From positions 124,001 through 188,000 of the forward strand of contig JAGFNK010000039.1 of the NCBI GenBank assembly GCA_025769875.1: a stretch of 64,000 nucleotides of DNA, read 5' to 3'. Positions 1 to 12,149 of this stretch are shown one piece after another (within the stretch, counting starts at the first letter, position 1; the number at the start of each line of letters is the position of its first letter). The notes under the pieces were generated by a model that was not told where the DNA came from, did not search any database, and worked only from the letters and a program-made list of their open reading frames with translations. A program made the position numbers and the translations under genes. Origin of the DNA: Russula earlei. Taxonomy: Eukaryota; Basidiomycota; Agaricomycetes; Russulales; Russulaceae.

Positions 1-245
1 GGGCGCGGTTGGATACGTCATCGAAGACCCCGATACAACCGTATTGATCGTCGGATGGAACAGCGCCGAGGTGTGTGTATCGTTTAGTGGCGCCGTCAAG
101 TGATGTCTGGCTCAGTTGGCGTTTTTGAATATAGGAACACAAGCAGGCATTGGCCGCACAGGGTTCAGGCAAACTTCAAGAGATACTGGACCATGGCATC
201 TTCGACGTACACGAGTACCGTTTCATCCAGGTCAACCCATCGTAG
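1..245 (+). CDS. 3' end of an ABM-like (dimeric alpha/beta barrel) protein, partial at window edge
   Basis: Only the last two exons are in the window. The first runs from base 2 to about 70 and encodes a strand ending DTTVLIVGWNSAEV. A GT-AG intron (71-146) follows, and the final exon (147-245) reads ALAAQGSGKLQEILDHG and then VHEYRFIQ before TAG. The first exon aligns with the gene near 2.4-2.9 kb (GAVGATYGHVVEKPD / IVVGWKTIEV), so the two are tandem paralogues about 2.2 kb apart. In this family such exons form the second half of an ABM-type ferredoxin-like fold, found in small monooxygenases and in many basidiomycete proteins of unknown role. The start and first half lie outside the window. 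Function is inferred from fold only. Confidence 0.6.
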
Positions 246-2360
246 GTCGAACCTACGGAAGCACATATTGTTGGTGATAACCACTAATCTCAGTCAATCA
301 ACTGCTAGCCTGTCTCGTACATCAGCACTAGCCGCACTGTAAAGAATTGAGTTGTAATGTATGCCGCCCTAACATCCCCGCGTCCTTGACCGGGTATGTA
401 TGGTGCTCCATACATGCATTTTGATTTGTCTCGAAAATTTTCCTGGAGTCATTGTCTCGTCCAGTCCTTACTCGCAGCCTTGCATGGACCATAGGCTCTA
501 TCTTATAGGGGTAATCTGAATTCTATGACCATGACTGCAACCGAAACACTGAATCATTTTACCAGCTCAGGTTCACAACGCGTATATGGCGCTGCGGATG
601 GGGGTTTGAAACACTCCCCTGACAGCGTGGAAGTGCGTTCGGTAGTGAAGGCGACGTTGCGATCTGGTGAATGCGGCATTCGCGGACGGAAGAAACCCCA
701 GCAGGGACAAAAGCAGGTCATGTCTGTCTGTATGAGAGGGCGAAAGGGGGTAGACCGTGAGACAAGCGCAAATATGAAAATCGGGTGCATGGTTTGCAAC
801 AATGCGACCAGAACGAAGAGCTTAATCGCCGCTCGTCATGCATGCGATGTTCCGCATTCCGAAGCGCCCACCACGAACCGAAACTGGCAAGTGCCCAGGT
901 GCTCGCTCGTAATTGCGCCGTGCGGCCCCCGGTTGCTCGCGCTCCACGATCAATCACACACAGAGGCAAGGGAGCGGGGGCCAAAGTTGTCGACACGACC
1001 CCACCAACCTCAATCAGGCACTCGCCCCATCCTGGACCCCGTGTGTGCCCCCAGCGACCCCAGGGCGATCGAATCGCTCCTTTGCAGTGCACTCTTCTTT
1101 TCTTCTTGCCCTTTAACCTTGTTTTAAGGTACGGAATACAACAGCACTAACCGAGTGGGTTGTGCGGGCGCGACTTGACAGTCAAAGCCAAGCCACGGAA
1201 AGGTTGAGACCGTTTGATGATATTGATAGATAGACGCCCAAATCAGATCTACTAAAAGCGCCATCTTTGGGAAACTGAAGGAGCAAGCGGTTCCCACGCG
1301 TGCGAAAGGTACATTAAACCAACCCTGTCAAGCGCGCTCACCGCGGGAAATGCCAGTACAATTGACAGGGACCGTGACGAGTCGTTCTAATCGAATGTTT
1401 GAGCAGGAGAAAACGATTAACATTTTCAGAAAAATCCCCAGACACGTCAACGCGGAGGTTTCCCGGAAATGGGGTTTTTTTTTTCCCCCCGACGCACAAA
1501 ATTTGTCGGACGGTTCCACATGTGTAAACGTTTGAGCTGGGGGGACAAACTGCGAACATCCCCACCGTCAAATTGACCTCCTCGCAGGGGGGGAAAACGG
1601 TGGCGGGACCGAACATTTTACCGTACTGGACTAAACTAAACGGCTCTTGGCATCCGTGGTATTCTACGATCAATATCAGGGATAAAGTATGCGCCTGATC
1701 TTTGTTCCCACCCTAGCAAGCGCGTGGCCCGATATAGCTCGCGGACCGTTGAGCCTATGGCATGCGGGTTACCCCTCGTCGATTGATCATGCGGGACCAG
1801 CGATCGACGATCTTTGACGGCTCGAGGGGTAGCAAAGCAGAGTTCGTACCGCGTCGTTCCCAACCAAGCGGATCGCAGTCGCAGGACCTGAGCTGACGCG
1901 ATTAAAACTCTCATAGTCGGCGCCATTGGAAATGAGGGGCATGGCTAGCGGAGATACAGAGCACAGCACAAGGCATGTTTGTCCGTGGTCTGCGTCTAGA
2001 CGAAAGCCATCACCAGTTCAGGTCAATCCCAGTAGCACACATTCTGGCGTCTGCAACAAAGGAAGGAGAGCTCATGAATGATTGAAGTAGAGGGAAGCAG
2101 AAGCGACATGGCTCGGATCATGCATCTCACGACGATGACACATACACCCACTCATATTTAAGCTGTCGTGTCGTCGTGGTGCAGCGTTGAAACCGACCAC
2201 TAGCCAATCTGCCTTTGTAGACCGCGTATGATGAAGAGCAATGCGTTCGAGGTTGCCACATGGCCCTGCTCGGATGAGTATGCTGAAGAACCCATCGATG
2301 ATAGAGCCAGCATTTGAAGCACTCGTGGGGCCAGAAGGTCGTTCGGGACTAGCTGAGTAG
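246..2360. other. intergenic, no supported gene
   Basis: The stretch between the two ABM-like paralogues holds several overlapping open frames of 60-200 codons on both strands. None shows a recognisable domain, sensible splice signals or agreement between frames. A T/C homopolymer block lies near 1,475-1,490. I see no RNA gene or repeat. Confidence 0.5.
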
Positions 2361-2876
2361 GTTGACGTGGTTTCCGTTGACGACCTCACAGATATGATAC
2401 AGAATTTTCTATGGGGTCCAAGTCGGGAGATCGAACGCATGTGCGGTTTTGAGTGTGTCAGGCTTTACCAAAAGAGCATTGGATCGTGCTGACGCGAGCA
2501 TTATCAAACAGATTGGGATTCCATGGAAGCACATGAGAGGTTTATCGCAGACCAAGAAGCTCTACTTGGGTTCACCAAGATGTTCGAGTCGTCAGCAAAG
2601 GATGGGATCCCCAAGGGCACCATTATCCACGCATCTTGGGATGAGGAGGCGGTGGCTTGCCTGAAGGCCCCATTCGTGGAGTTTACAAAGATCTCACTCA
2701 AGATAGGCACAACAAAGGAAGCCATGCACAGAGCCTTGGTCGAGTACGTCGCATATATGAACGATCCATCGAGCGGCGCTGTTGGAGCGACGTATGGTCA
2801 TGTGGTGGAGAAACCGGATCAAATTATGATTGTAGTCGGTTGGAAGACAATCGAGGTGGAGTACGTTTCTACATAG
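2361..2876 (+). pseudogene. ABM-like dimeric barrel protein with in-frame stop
   Basis: One frame reads from about 2361 through CGFECVRLYQKSIGSC, meets TGA at 2490-2492, and continues in the same frame as REHYQTDWDSMEAHERF and on to IMIVVGWKTIEV. The pattern GxxCVRxY, then DWDSMEAHERF, then the GAVGATYGH repeat half is what ABM-family proteins show, so the ATG at 2523 lies inside the domain and is not the start. The stop cannot be removed by an intron of normal size. The coding match ends near 2855 at a GAG/GT boundary, like the first paralogue, but I found no matching last exon downstream. Likely a decayed copy; a sequencing error at the stop is possible. The upstream first exon is not identified. 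Confidence 0.55.
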
Positions 2877-3201
2877 CCCTGGGCGCAAACTGACCGGGGG
2901 GGGGGGCAACACCAGGTGGGAAAAGATGAACTCGGGGAAAGGGGGAGAGGACTTGTAGGGGAAATGGAGGCGATGGGAGAGAAAGAAGTGATGGGGGTGT
3001 CATTGAGGCAGTTTGGCAGGCGTGCAGGGCTGTCGAGGCGTTAGTAGCAAGGGCAAGGGGGTAGTGAAATATATTTTCATGAGTTCAGTTAGTCGCGGCG
3101 ACCTGGAAATGGAACTAACGCCGAGGAAGGCGACTTGGCGGAATGTCCGGGTCGTGCCGGGGCGAGGGCGAGGGAGATCGCGATTGCTTTAATTGTAATT
3201 C

Positions 3202-3220
3202 CCAATTGATTGAGTATAAA
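3202..3220 (+). promoter_or_regulatory. CCAAT and TATA-like elements of the methyltransferase gene
   Basis: A CCAAT pentamer at 3202-3206 is followed by TATAAA at 3215-3220, about 76 bases before the ATG at 3296. Position and spacing suit a core promoter for the + strand gene. Confidence 0.45.
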
Positions 3221-3295
3221 CGAGCGAGCGACCTTGCCTACCTCGTCTCGTCAACTCGCAGCCCGCACACATCGCAAGCACTCTCCGCGGTCATC

Positions 3296-6200
3296 ATGCT
3301 CGTTCCTTATCCTGACCGTCTCCGTTCTTCGCGGTCATCATCGTCTCAATCCAACGCTAATTTAACGTCGACCCCATCCCCTCCCCCCCCTCCGATACCT
3401 TCCCCTTCCACCGCACCCACAACTCCACAGCACAGGTTCTTTCCTCCTCGAAGTAATCTTCCCTTGGCGAGGATGCGCACAAACTCTCTCTCTTCTCCCT
3501 CCCTTTCTAGTTCTCATCCTGGCTCCTCTTCCACTCCGTCCGATCACCCCCAACGCCCGCTCCGGAATCGGCCTTCTCTGCGCGCTCGACCGTCTACGTC
3601 ACCAGACGTGCCGGATGCAAAGCACCCGTCTTCTCCCTTTTCTGGCTCCTCTCCGATCCCAGTAAGTCCTTTCTGCTTGTTACTGATCTCCACCACTTGT
3701 TCATCATCACCAATGTGAAGCCTTTTGCCGACTTCTTACCCACCCGCAGAAGAAGCGCCAAGCGCCCCCCTTCACGCAAGGAGAGCGCTCCTGGTACCCA
3801 TTCGAGTCGCACCACCGGGACCGCCCTTGTGGACTCGGGAAAGGACGCTCGTTTCTCCACCGCGGACCGCGCTATCCTTAAGGAGCTCAAACTTGGAGCG
3901 GCCGCGCGCGAATCTCAGTTCAAGATAAAAGGGTCGAAGAAGCACCATGCCTTCCCCGCAAATGAAGCACCTTACCCTCGCAATTACGAGAGGTCTGTCA
4001 TCGACCAGTGCGTCTAATTATATGCGTGTGAATGTGTCGTCACCAGCGCCGTTCCCACCATTTTTGCGTTGTAGCGACGTTTGGGAGACGGCCTTCATCA
4101 GACAGCTATGCGGAAGTCTGACTTTTCATGTTGTCGAGACACCTCCCACAAAAGTGTACGTCTCCTTGAGCTCAGCATGTTTCGCTAAAGACGTCCTGAT
4201 CCCAGCCCTAGACTGGACCTGGGGTGCGGTAAGGACTTTCCGCCGCCCATTCCTCTGCCCTCTATCCCGCTCGTATTCATAAGAGAGAGAGATAGGTTCC
4301 GGCTATTGGATACTCGAGTGCGCAAAGTTGTGGCGTGTGAGTTGTCCTTGATTCTCGCCAGCGTTCGAACAAGCCCGCTGATCGACCGCTTCAGAACTGC
4401 GAGTTTGTTGGTACGCGAACGCTTCCTTACGGCCGACGATCCCCCTTACATTCCACAGGCCTCGATTTGGTGCCTCTACACCCTGATCTGTCCCACCTTG
4501 GTTCTTCCGACTTGGCCTCTCGGATAAAATGGGTTCAAGCCAACTGGTTCGTCTTCCCTGCCGAATGTCTCGCGCGCCTCGGGATGATTGATGATCACAG
4601 CCTTGAAGCACTTCCGTTTCCTAACGAAGAATTCGACTTTGTGTGCGCACTCGGCTTGTCCGTTTCCACAGCCTCGTCGATTCTGACGGGATAATTTTCT
4701 AGCCACGTCAAACGAATAGCACGCGGAATTCCTGAAGACAAGGTGCGTGCCGGGGCAGGTCCCACTTCTCTTGACATAAATTTCACTCAACAATATACCG
4801 GTCCATAGTGGGACTCCTTGCTGGAGGAGATTTCACGAGTAATGAAACCCGGTGCTGCAATCGAAGTGAGTATCGTGCAATGCGGTGCCCACGTGCGTGG
4901 CTCCAACATCCTTTAGGTAATAGAAGAGGACTTGTTTTTCCCTGGGGAATCACCATATCCTCCCCCACTTTCTCAGTCTTCGACACCGATACCCTACATT
5001 ACTGCGTCACCTACATCAAGTTACCACCTTCCTAATGGACCATACTATAATGCAAGTGGCTTCTCACAATTCGGATCGGCCGCGACAATATCTACCAAGG
5101 CGGAGCAATCGCCCTTACGACCCAGTACAGTTGGAACGTCCAGATCGTTGACGCTTCAAGCCTCGATTCGCAATAACGACACCGTCAATTTGCCTGGCAA
5201 CTCTGATCTTCTGTACTCTGATGCCTTGCGCCCGGCACCGGGGGCGCCATTAAACCCTCGCGACCACTCTTTGCTGGAGTATATTTATACGGAAATGCAC
5301 GCTGCTCGTTTTATCAATCTGTCACCATTGTCTCTCCTTGCCAATTCACTGCCCGTCTACTTCAGCAGTGCGTTGGCGTCGTTCACTACGTCTCCATCTC
5401 TGCTTACTGATGAACGACGGCAGGCGTGCGATCTCACGCACCGATAATGTTCACGTTTCCTCCATCCGATTCGGTAGGAGTCTCGCGGTCTACAGACGAA
5501 AGAGGCGTACGGGAAGCCACACCCAGCTCGGCTCAACCTTGTCGCAAGGATTCTAGCAAGATAACCTCAGCGACGCTGATCGGCCGCCGTCAGATCCTGA
5601 ATCACACACAAAAATATGTATTCCTTGACGAGTCGGCTGTGGCGCCCGGCATGATGACAGCACGCCAGAAAGCGTCTTCCAGTTCTTCGCAACTGCCATC
5701 CACGGCATGCAGTGTTAGCACCCCAACGCAACACCGCTTTCCCTCTATCTCGATGCCCATCTCCTCGGAGACCTCCCCCTTGCCCGAGGGACACACAACA
5801 AGCGTCGCGTCTACTGCCTATTCACAAGCGGTGGACGATGACATCGACGGAGCGACGTGGTTGAACACGCTGCCAAACCGGCACCTCAAGTTTGACCTGC
5901 GGAGTTTAAATTTGCACCTATCTGCGCGTGTCACGGAAATTCTCGCCTGCGCGGAGGCGATGTGGGGGTGGGTTTGTGAATATCAAGATTCACAACGGCC
6001 TCACCACGGACAGCAGCCCCACTTGCACAAGGAGCATTCCCAATCGCGCAACATACGGGGAGAGAAGGGTGGTGCAAACAGGTTCAGTGCGGAACTCATG
6101 AACATGTCGAGGGCCGAATTTGACGTGTTGTTAACCGGATTTGAACTGTGCGTGCTTCGCTTCTGGCTCGGCTCGGAGGAATTGGCTGATAAAATCAAAT

Positions 6201-6501
6201 TTTGGAATACAGCGACATGCGCGATTGCATCAATATCAACTCATGCATATCCTCCGCATTCCAGGTTCCCGCTCCAGTACTCCCGCCCACCAACGAGCGC
6301 AAGGCGTTTGACAAAGCCTGTGAAAAATGGGAGGAATACCGAATGAAACAGCGCGAGAGATCGAAGGCCCGTCCCTCTGAGACCTCACCTAGGGAGGGTA
6401 CTGACTCGGCGGCCCAGTTGGACGAGGTGGAAGCTGCAGATTCAACAGGGCAGCGGCTTAGCCGTACTTTCCGAGTCTTTTGTGCGTGGAAGCCCTCTTG
6501 A
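3296..6501 (+). CDS. SAM-dependent methyltransferase (UMTA-like), long basidiomycete type
   Basis: A gene of at least ten exons encodes a Ser/Pro-rich N-terminus, then KLGAAARESQFKI, then YPRNYERSVIDHDVWETAF. The Rossmann motif LDLGCGSGYWILE is assembled from exons at about 4206-4228 and 4296-4336. These are followed by WRNCEFVGLDLVPLHPDL, a WVQANC strand, LPFPNEEFDFVHVKRIARG, WDSLLEEISRVMKPGA and VIEEDLFFPG. A low-complexity insert follows, and the C-terminus ends RTFRVFCAWKPS at 6499-6501, the typical end of this fungal family. Each of these introns is short with GT-AG ends. The exon 1/exon 2 join (GTAAGT donor at 3662, acceptor at 3749) does not keep frame by one base. The last intron (about 6149-6211) is also uncertain because an open frame reads through it. 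Substrate unknown. Best guess for the start is ATG 3296. Confidence 0.82.
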
Positions 6502-6639
6502 TTGTGCTTTTTTGCTTGCGTAAAACTTGCGTTTAGTCAATAACATATTCTGCACACCCGACTTGCCACCAATTTGACAGAGGCGGAGAAAAGATTTGGG
6601 TGAAAGTAGGCGTGAACATTTTGGGCGGGCCAAGGTTGC

Positions 6640-7775
6640 AACTGCACCTCGATATGAAGCCTGGGGCTGTGATATTTTTGCTGCAACTTTGAGCGTGAAT
6701 TGAATGAGCGAGAAAATCGAACGAGCGAGCAATTATGAGCGCAATCACGTTGATGTACAACCCCCTTCTTGGTGGCTGATGCCGACTTCCTTCCACTCAA
6801 AATGCGAATGACCCCTCCATAAACTCTCAATTCCGCGCATCACCTTCTTTCGAACGCTCGCGTAACACTCTCAGAGCCGGACAGGAGGACAATACATCAC
6901 CACCGCCCAGCTGGCCGGTCAATCGTCCGGTAGTAGGTAGGTAGGTAGGTAGGTAGGTAGGGAGAAAGGGCCGACGGCACGTTCGTCCCATCTCGAACAA
7001 TTCGAGTCATTGCTCGGGGGTTGTTTTGACGCGCCCCTTCTGGGAGTGGGCGTGGGGTGGGACCGCGGGACCATCAACTGAACCATACTTACGGTTTTGT
7101 TTATATTTGACCAATCCGATGTCATGAGTCGACCCGGTGCGTCTACGATCCGAACTAGAAAACATTGCCCGGCGGTTGTCAGTTGTCTGTCTGAATCCGC
7201 GGAAGTGTGCCAGTGGTCGGATCGCCGCCGACTGGTACTAGTAGGTTCAACGGCGCGGGGTGGGTGTTGGATGCGGTTGATGCTCGCTGAGTCCAAGGGG
7301 AGAGGAGGACATATAACGACGCTCTCCGTCGCCCGCGTGCACTTCTTCCCCGTATCCAGACGAAAGGGATGCGTTCTCAAGTCGACTCGCTGATCGCCCA
7401 CCCGTCGCGTCAAGAAAAGGCTCTCCCTTTCTTTGCCCCTCCCATTGGACATAGCTGCGCTAAACATTGCCACCTTTGAACAACTCCCTGTGACGTCAGG
7501 AAAATCTACGTCCTGTTAGAAACGCCAACAGTCAACTAGAGAGTACCAGGAACGAGTAGTCTTCCGCTGTGACTTGTAGAGAGAATTTAGTTTGCGCCGA
7601 GGCGGCAGGCAGGCAGGATTTACCCCCTCGGGTATTTTTTCCCCACCTTTTCCGAATTTATACTATGGGTCACTGGGAACTCAGCAGTTCGGTACCATCT
7701 CAGCGATTTCATTTTCCCCTGTATTTGCTCAAACAACACCATTCAAAACTTTGTAGTTGTATTATTGAGTGCCAT
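6640..7775. repeat. dispersed repeat, copy 1
   Basis: This segment matches 21,030-21,920 in order with small gaps. Shared blocks include GCCTGGGGCTGTGATAT followed by TTGCTGCAACTTTGAGCG, the phrase CCCCCTTCTTGGTGGCTGATG, the block around ACCGCCCAGCTGGCCGGTC, and GAGAGAATTTAGTTTGCG near 7576. A (TAGG)n tract lies at 6934-6962. No transposase or reverse transcriptase is visible, so this is probably a non-autonomous element or a segmental copy. Reading frames in the two copies do not agree, so I call no gene. The copy ends where CpG-poor transposon sequence begins. Confidence 0.7.
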
Positions 7776-8089
7776 TGATGTCAGTCTAGCAAATAAAAAT
7801 GGCAGTCCATCAAGTGGTTCTCAAGTAATATTTTGGCTGGGGGTCATGCTGGATCATGACCATATCATGCCTGCTGTCATGGCAGAGGGTGAAGTTTGAT
7901 TCCAGCTGGGGTGATCTGACCATATGCTGACTCAGAGGGCCTACTCTCTTAATGCCATGCTACAGGCAGTCCAGTTGGCCAGCATGAGAACATACATATG
8001 AGAAGCAGCTATGGGCAGCCTTGAGTGACCACAAGAATGGAATCTATAAATCTTTTACTCATGTGGCACTGGCCCATGATGTGAGCACA

Positions 8090-8260
8090 TTCATACATAG
8101 CCAACTCCCTATCTTATGCTTTCAAAGGTTTCCTGCCAGACACTACAAGACAGAGCTTCTGAGAAGCATCAGTTGTGTCAGGAAGCCCACCAGGATAGCC
8201 AGCTTCTCAAGCCAGCCCAGGAAAAGGCACTTCTCAATTGGTGTAAGGCTCCAACCATAT
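8090..8260 (+). pseudogene. pogo/Tc5-type HTH transposase fragment
   Basis: The + strand encodes DRASEKHQLCQEAHQDSQLL followed directly by KPAQEKALLNWCK. That order (a basic helix-turn-helix tail, then E-H-x-x-x-Q-L-L-x-P-A-Q-E-x-x-L-L-N-W) is the start of the second helix-turn-helix of basidiomycete pogo/DDE_1 transposases. Upstream codons are broken by stops. Coding similarity stops at about 8247, where AT-rich repeat begins, so the hAT element or another event truncated it. Confidence 0.6.
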
Positions 8261-8330
8261 AGTATATGTATACATCCAGCAGTGTAAATATACATATACA
8301 GATGCTTATACAGTTATTGTATTACAAAAT
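8239..8330 (+). repeat. left terminal inverted repeat and AT-rich end of the hAT-like element
   Basis: TGGTGTAAGGCTCCAAC at 8239-8255 matches the reverse complement of 13,104-13,120 at 16 of 17 positions, and both are followed inward by AT-rich TATA/TACA runs. I see no matching 8-bp target duplication outside the repeats, so the exact element ends stay open. Confidence 0.45.
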
Positions 8331-8354
8331 CTACTGAGCAGAGCCATGCTTTTT

Positions 8355-11300
8355 TCATGGTGGTTTTGGCTCATTCACATCCAAGAGTCCCTCCTGGATC
8401 CATACCTTCAATAACAGAGCTTCTGAGATGGTCTCTGCCTTCAGCAATGACTGTAGATCTGTGCAAATGTGGTGTGACTTCGAGAACACTTGTTCAACTG
8501 AGACACTCATTGCTGGAATAGCAAAGAAATCTCTTGCCATGCAAGCAGGTGTAGAGAAGGACTGTGCATTTTTCTGAAAACAAATGAGCTTAGTAGACCA
8601 ACAACTGAATATCACAATAACCATACCTTGTACCATTGCAGAGGGTTGTCAATGTTGCCCTGGCCCCCTTCAAATTTGAAATATTGTCAGATCTCCTCCA
8701 TCATGTTGTCTTCTGATTGCTCAGTGGGTAATGTGGCTGTGATTTCAACATTGCATACATCTGCGAGCCAGTTACCTGCGCTTGAATTTCCATGCTTTGA
8801 TGGAGATGTCTCTGGCAGTTCACAATCATCTGACACCGAGTTATTGTAGTACTCCCAAGCAATGTACAGTATATGAATAATGTCTCAGCCATCTCAACAG
8901 CTAGCCTTTCTGTGGCAGCCTTTTGTGGTCCTTGGAGGTCCTGTGAAACAGTATGCTTGAACCACTCTGCTCAAAAGAATGGATGGAGAACTGCCATCAA
9001 GAATTTTTGAGTAAGATATCAAATTCAGACACTAGACTGCAAACCTGTTATTACAGCATTGCAGCTGTTGGAGCATTAGCTCAGGGGTCAGTGGAGCCAA
9101 GTCCCTGTGACTTGGTTCAAGGGTTCAGTGGGGCCGATTCAAAGAGACCAGATCAAGGGTTTAGCGTCTCAAGACTAAGTCAGATAATAACTCAGCCTGC
9201 AGACAGAGTCAATCTTCTGGTTTCACAGAAGAAGAGGACAATGAGAGAGAAGTAGAGGAGGAAGAGGAACGTAAAGGTTCCTTGTGACAAGCTCAAGTCA
9301 AGCAGAGTATAAGCCAGCACAACACAAGTTGTGATTGAGAGAGGATACAGGGCAAAGGATGTGACAGGTAATGGGACAAAGCTAAGCTTGAGGCATTCCC
9401 CAGCTTCTACAGGTGCTTAAATACTGTATGTAGCAAGGCTGTACAGTACTATATGCAGAACAATAGATAAAAGGTAAGCCAATGGCAAAAGGGGATCAAT
9501 CAACAGGTGAAACATAAGAAGGTAAGGTGACAGCTGTCAATCAATATCAAGGGATGAAATGGTAACTAAGAGCATGGGGGTGACAGGAGAGAACAAGGAC
9601 AGAAGTGGTTAGTGACAAACCAACAAGGGGGTAGATCATGACACCTGTTGTGAAAGTGTAGAACTGGTTGTTCTTGGCCAGCGCCCTGTACTTTAAGAGC
9701 TTGCCCTGTCCTGCCAGTGCAGCGCATCATAGAGCTGGACCATATGTCACTCCTTTGGATACCTTGACCAGATGATGATCCATCTTCTTGTATGCTGGAA
9801 GGACAAACAGGATTGTTGGGATTGATGCCCATGACATTTGCAGCGTAACCTGAGTAAAAACCTATTATTTACAATCAGTTGTGTCTTAAAGTTTGAAAGA
9901 AAAGGGTGTGCCTCAAAAACATCAGCTAGCTGTTCCAACAATGTCCAGTCAGCTGGTGAAAGAATACTTCCATGAAGACTCAGGGAGTGGAAGACCCATG
10001 CATTGACAGCCTACACCAAAACTTAACTTGAGACAAAAATATGTATGGCCCATGGTGTGCTTACCTCCTTCAGTAACAGCATGCGACAAATCATTGCATG
10101 TGTATAATTCCATCATGTTTGAACATCCCAAACCACCATAAGGCAAGCATGTGCTTTCTTCTCTAGACTGCCAGCATATTTCTCATGCGTGAGCTTGCAG
10201 AATTTGGCACAGTGCTGAGGTGATGATACAATCTTTGTCATTACAAAGCACAGCTAGACAAAGGGCTGAATAAGTGCAGACCAATAACTCAGGAGACAAA
10301 TTGAATACCTGTTTTAGCAGGCTGCTATGCTGAATATCTTCAATTGCCTTCTCCTCTGTGATATCAAGGACTTCATCTCCATCTACATCCACTGCCCCCA
10401 AATCCACATTCTCATACTCCATTGCAATATGATCCTCATCACCATCTGGGTCATAGTGTATTGGTGACTCTTTGTGAAGAAGAAAGTAGTCATTATGGCC
10501 AGGGGAATCCACCTTGTCCATCACTGCTAAAAATGCCTGAACAACAAGATTCACCACATGTGCAATGCACCAGATGTGCATGTCTGGGGTATAGGGAACA
10601 TTGTACTTTTCCAGGATTATTTGCCCAGCAACTTCAATTATAATGTCATTGACAGAAGTGTTGTTGGTTGTCAAACTAATCATGTAGAGATCACCCATAT
10701 AAATCATAGAATGTTTGACAGCAAAACAAAAAGACATATCTTATCAAGACCACCACATTTGCGTACGCTATCCATGAAAGCCTTTCCTGCATATAAGCCC
10801 TCATGCTCCTTGTCCTGAAGAGGAGCGAAGTCTATGACATGCTGGATGAGTTCCCAGTCATCATTCACAAAGGAGCCAATAGTGCAGGCAAATGTATAAA
10901 CCATTTGCCATGTAGTCCAAGTGTCCATTGCATATGCAATTCTCAACTTTACATTCTAAAGCACATTAACAGATAGAAGCCAAGTGAAACAGGAGAGGAC
11001 ATACCACAAACTCATGAACAACCTTCCCATGTAGTTCAAGAAATATCTTGCCCAGTTGATTCCTGACTGTTGTATCACTCAGAAGGATAAATTTGACCTT
11101 CAAATATTTGAAGAGACTATCAAGCAATGGTGCTTTGCCTGTTGTCCAAGGGAGGCTCTCATCAAGTATCCAAGTTGAAGGAACCCCTTTTGAGTTGGCA
11201 TGATGGCCAGGTTGAGTTCACCTGCTTTAAGATATTCAGCCATAAGGTCAGCACTCTGTTTGATATTCAAGCAAGCACAAGTGAAGGGCTGGTCACTAGC

Positions 11301-11400
11301 ACATGGTGCTTCATGATCAGTTTTCTTGCACTCAGAGGCATGGCTGGCAAGGTTATTAAGCTTTGGCAGCTTCAGTTCATTGTCAAATGTCATGTCCTTG
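8355..11400 (-). pseudogene. hAT-family transposase, degraded
   Basis: Read on the minus strand from right to left: an N-terminal part at 11.39-11.1 kb (KLPKLNNLASHASECKK, like a BED-type zinc finger), then AMDTWTTWQMVYTFACTIGS and DKEHEGLYAGKAFMDSV near 10.7-10.95 kb, then HIWCIAHVVNLVVQAFL near 10.56 kb. A MAVLHPFF-stop-AEWFKHT segment lies near 8.96 kb. The hAT C-terminal dimerisation domain follows (CMARDFFAIPAMSVSVEQVF near 8.53 kb, ending LLLKVWIQEGLLDV). The order is that of hAT transposases. Stops and shifts break every segment. Between about 9.05 and 9.9 kb lies extra sequence with a second hAT-like stretch (VLPAYKKMDHHL; KYRALAKNNQFY), so the region is itself interrupted or built from two copies. 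Confidence 0.72.
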
Positions 11401-12149
11401 TTGCTGACAGTCCATACAACTGAATGGAGACTAGAGACAGAATGTCAATTACACTGCACATAGATAAACAACATAAACATACCACAGGCAATACTTGCAC
11501 TTAAACTCCCATCACAAAGAACAATCCTTGGTCAAAACAGGAACTGGGTCATGAAAGTGCTGCAAACTTCCATTTGCTGGCCCACGGCAAGCACCCTGAC
11601 TTTGCTCCTGAGCCTCAAGGGCTCAAAGAGCAGACTCACCATCAGATTCATCAGTCTCAATATCCAGTGGGTCAATTGCTGATCCTATCTTCCTTTTCAC
11701 CATGGCACTATCCTTCCCCACTGCCTTCTTCATGTTTGTCTTTGTTGTGCCTTTTCCCTTCACAGTGGTTTTTGCCTGTTATTTTTATCAGTACAGGAAA
11801 GAAAAGTAAAATATATGTATATGCTAACAACCACCTTGTGAGCAACAACTCCCAGTGGATGTTTCACTTGCTAAACAAAGTTTGATTAATGGAGATCCAG
11901 TACCATCTTTAATTCACAAACCAGCCTTTCCCCTAAGTTGGTGTGCTCCATCTCCTCTTTGCCTTGACTGTTAAAAACATTGGTAGGCAACTTTGGCTCT
12001 GGGCATGGTCACTTTGGAGGTGCATAGTCTAAATCTGTGTCCTCATCTTCCTCTTCCACAGCAGATTTCCTTCACTTGAGTGCTGGAATAGTCAATGTGA
12101 GCTTTGTCTTTGGGTTTGCATGTTCGCTGGGTGTATGGACATTAGTAAT

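Noticed and set aside
525..1150. Four overlapping open frames on both strands near the left edge
   Set aside because: No domain, no splice logic, no single dominant frame; typical of non-coding C-rich DNA.
9048..9860. A possible solo LTR (TGTTATTACAG ... ) inside the hAT relic
   Set aside because: AAACC occurs at both sides, but the right end does not finish in CA and hAT-like coding lies within it, so the boundaries are not convincing.
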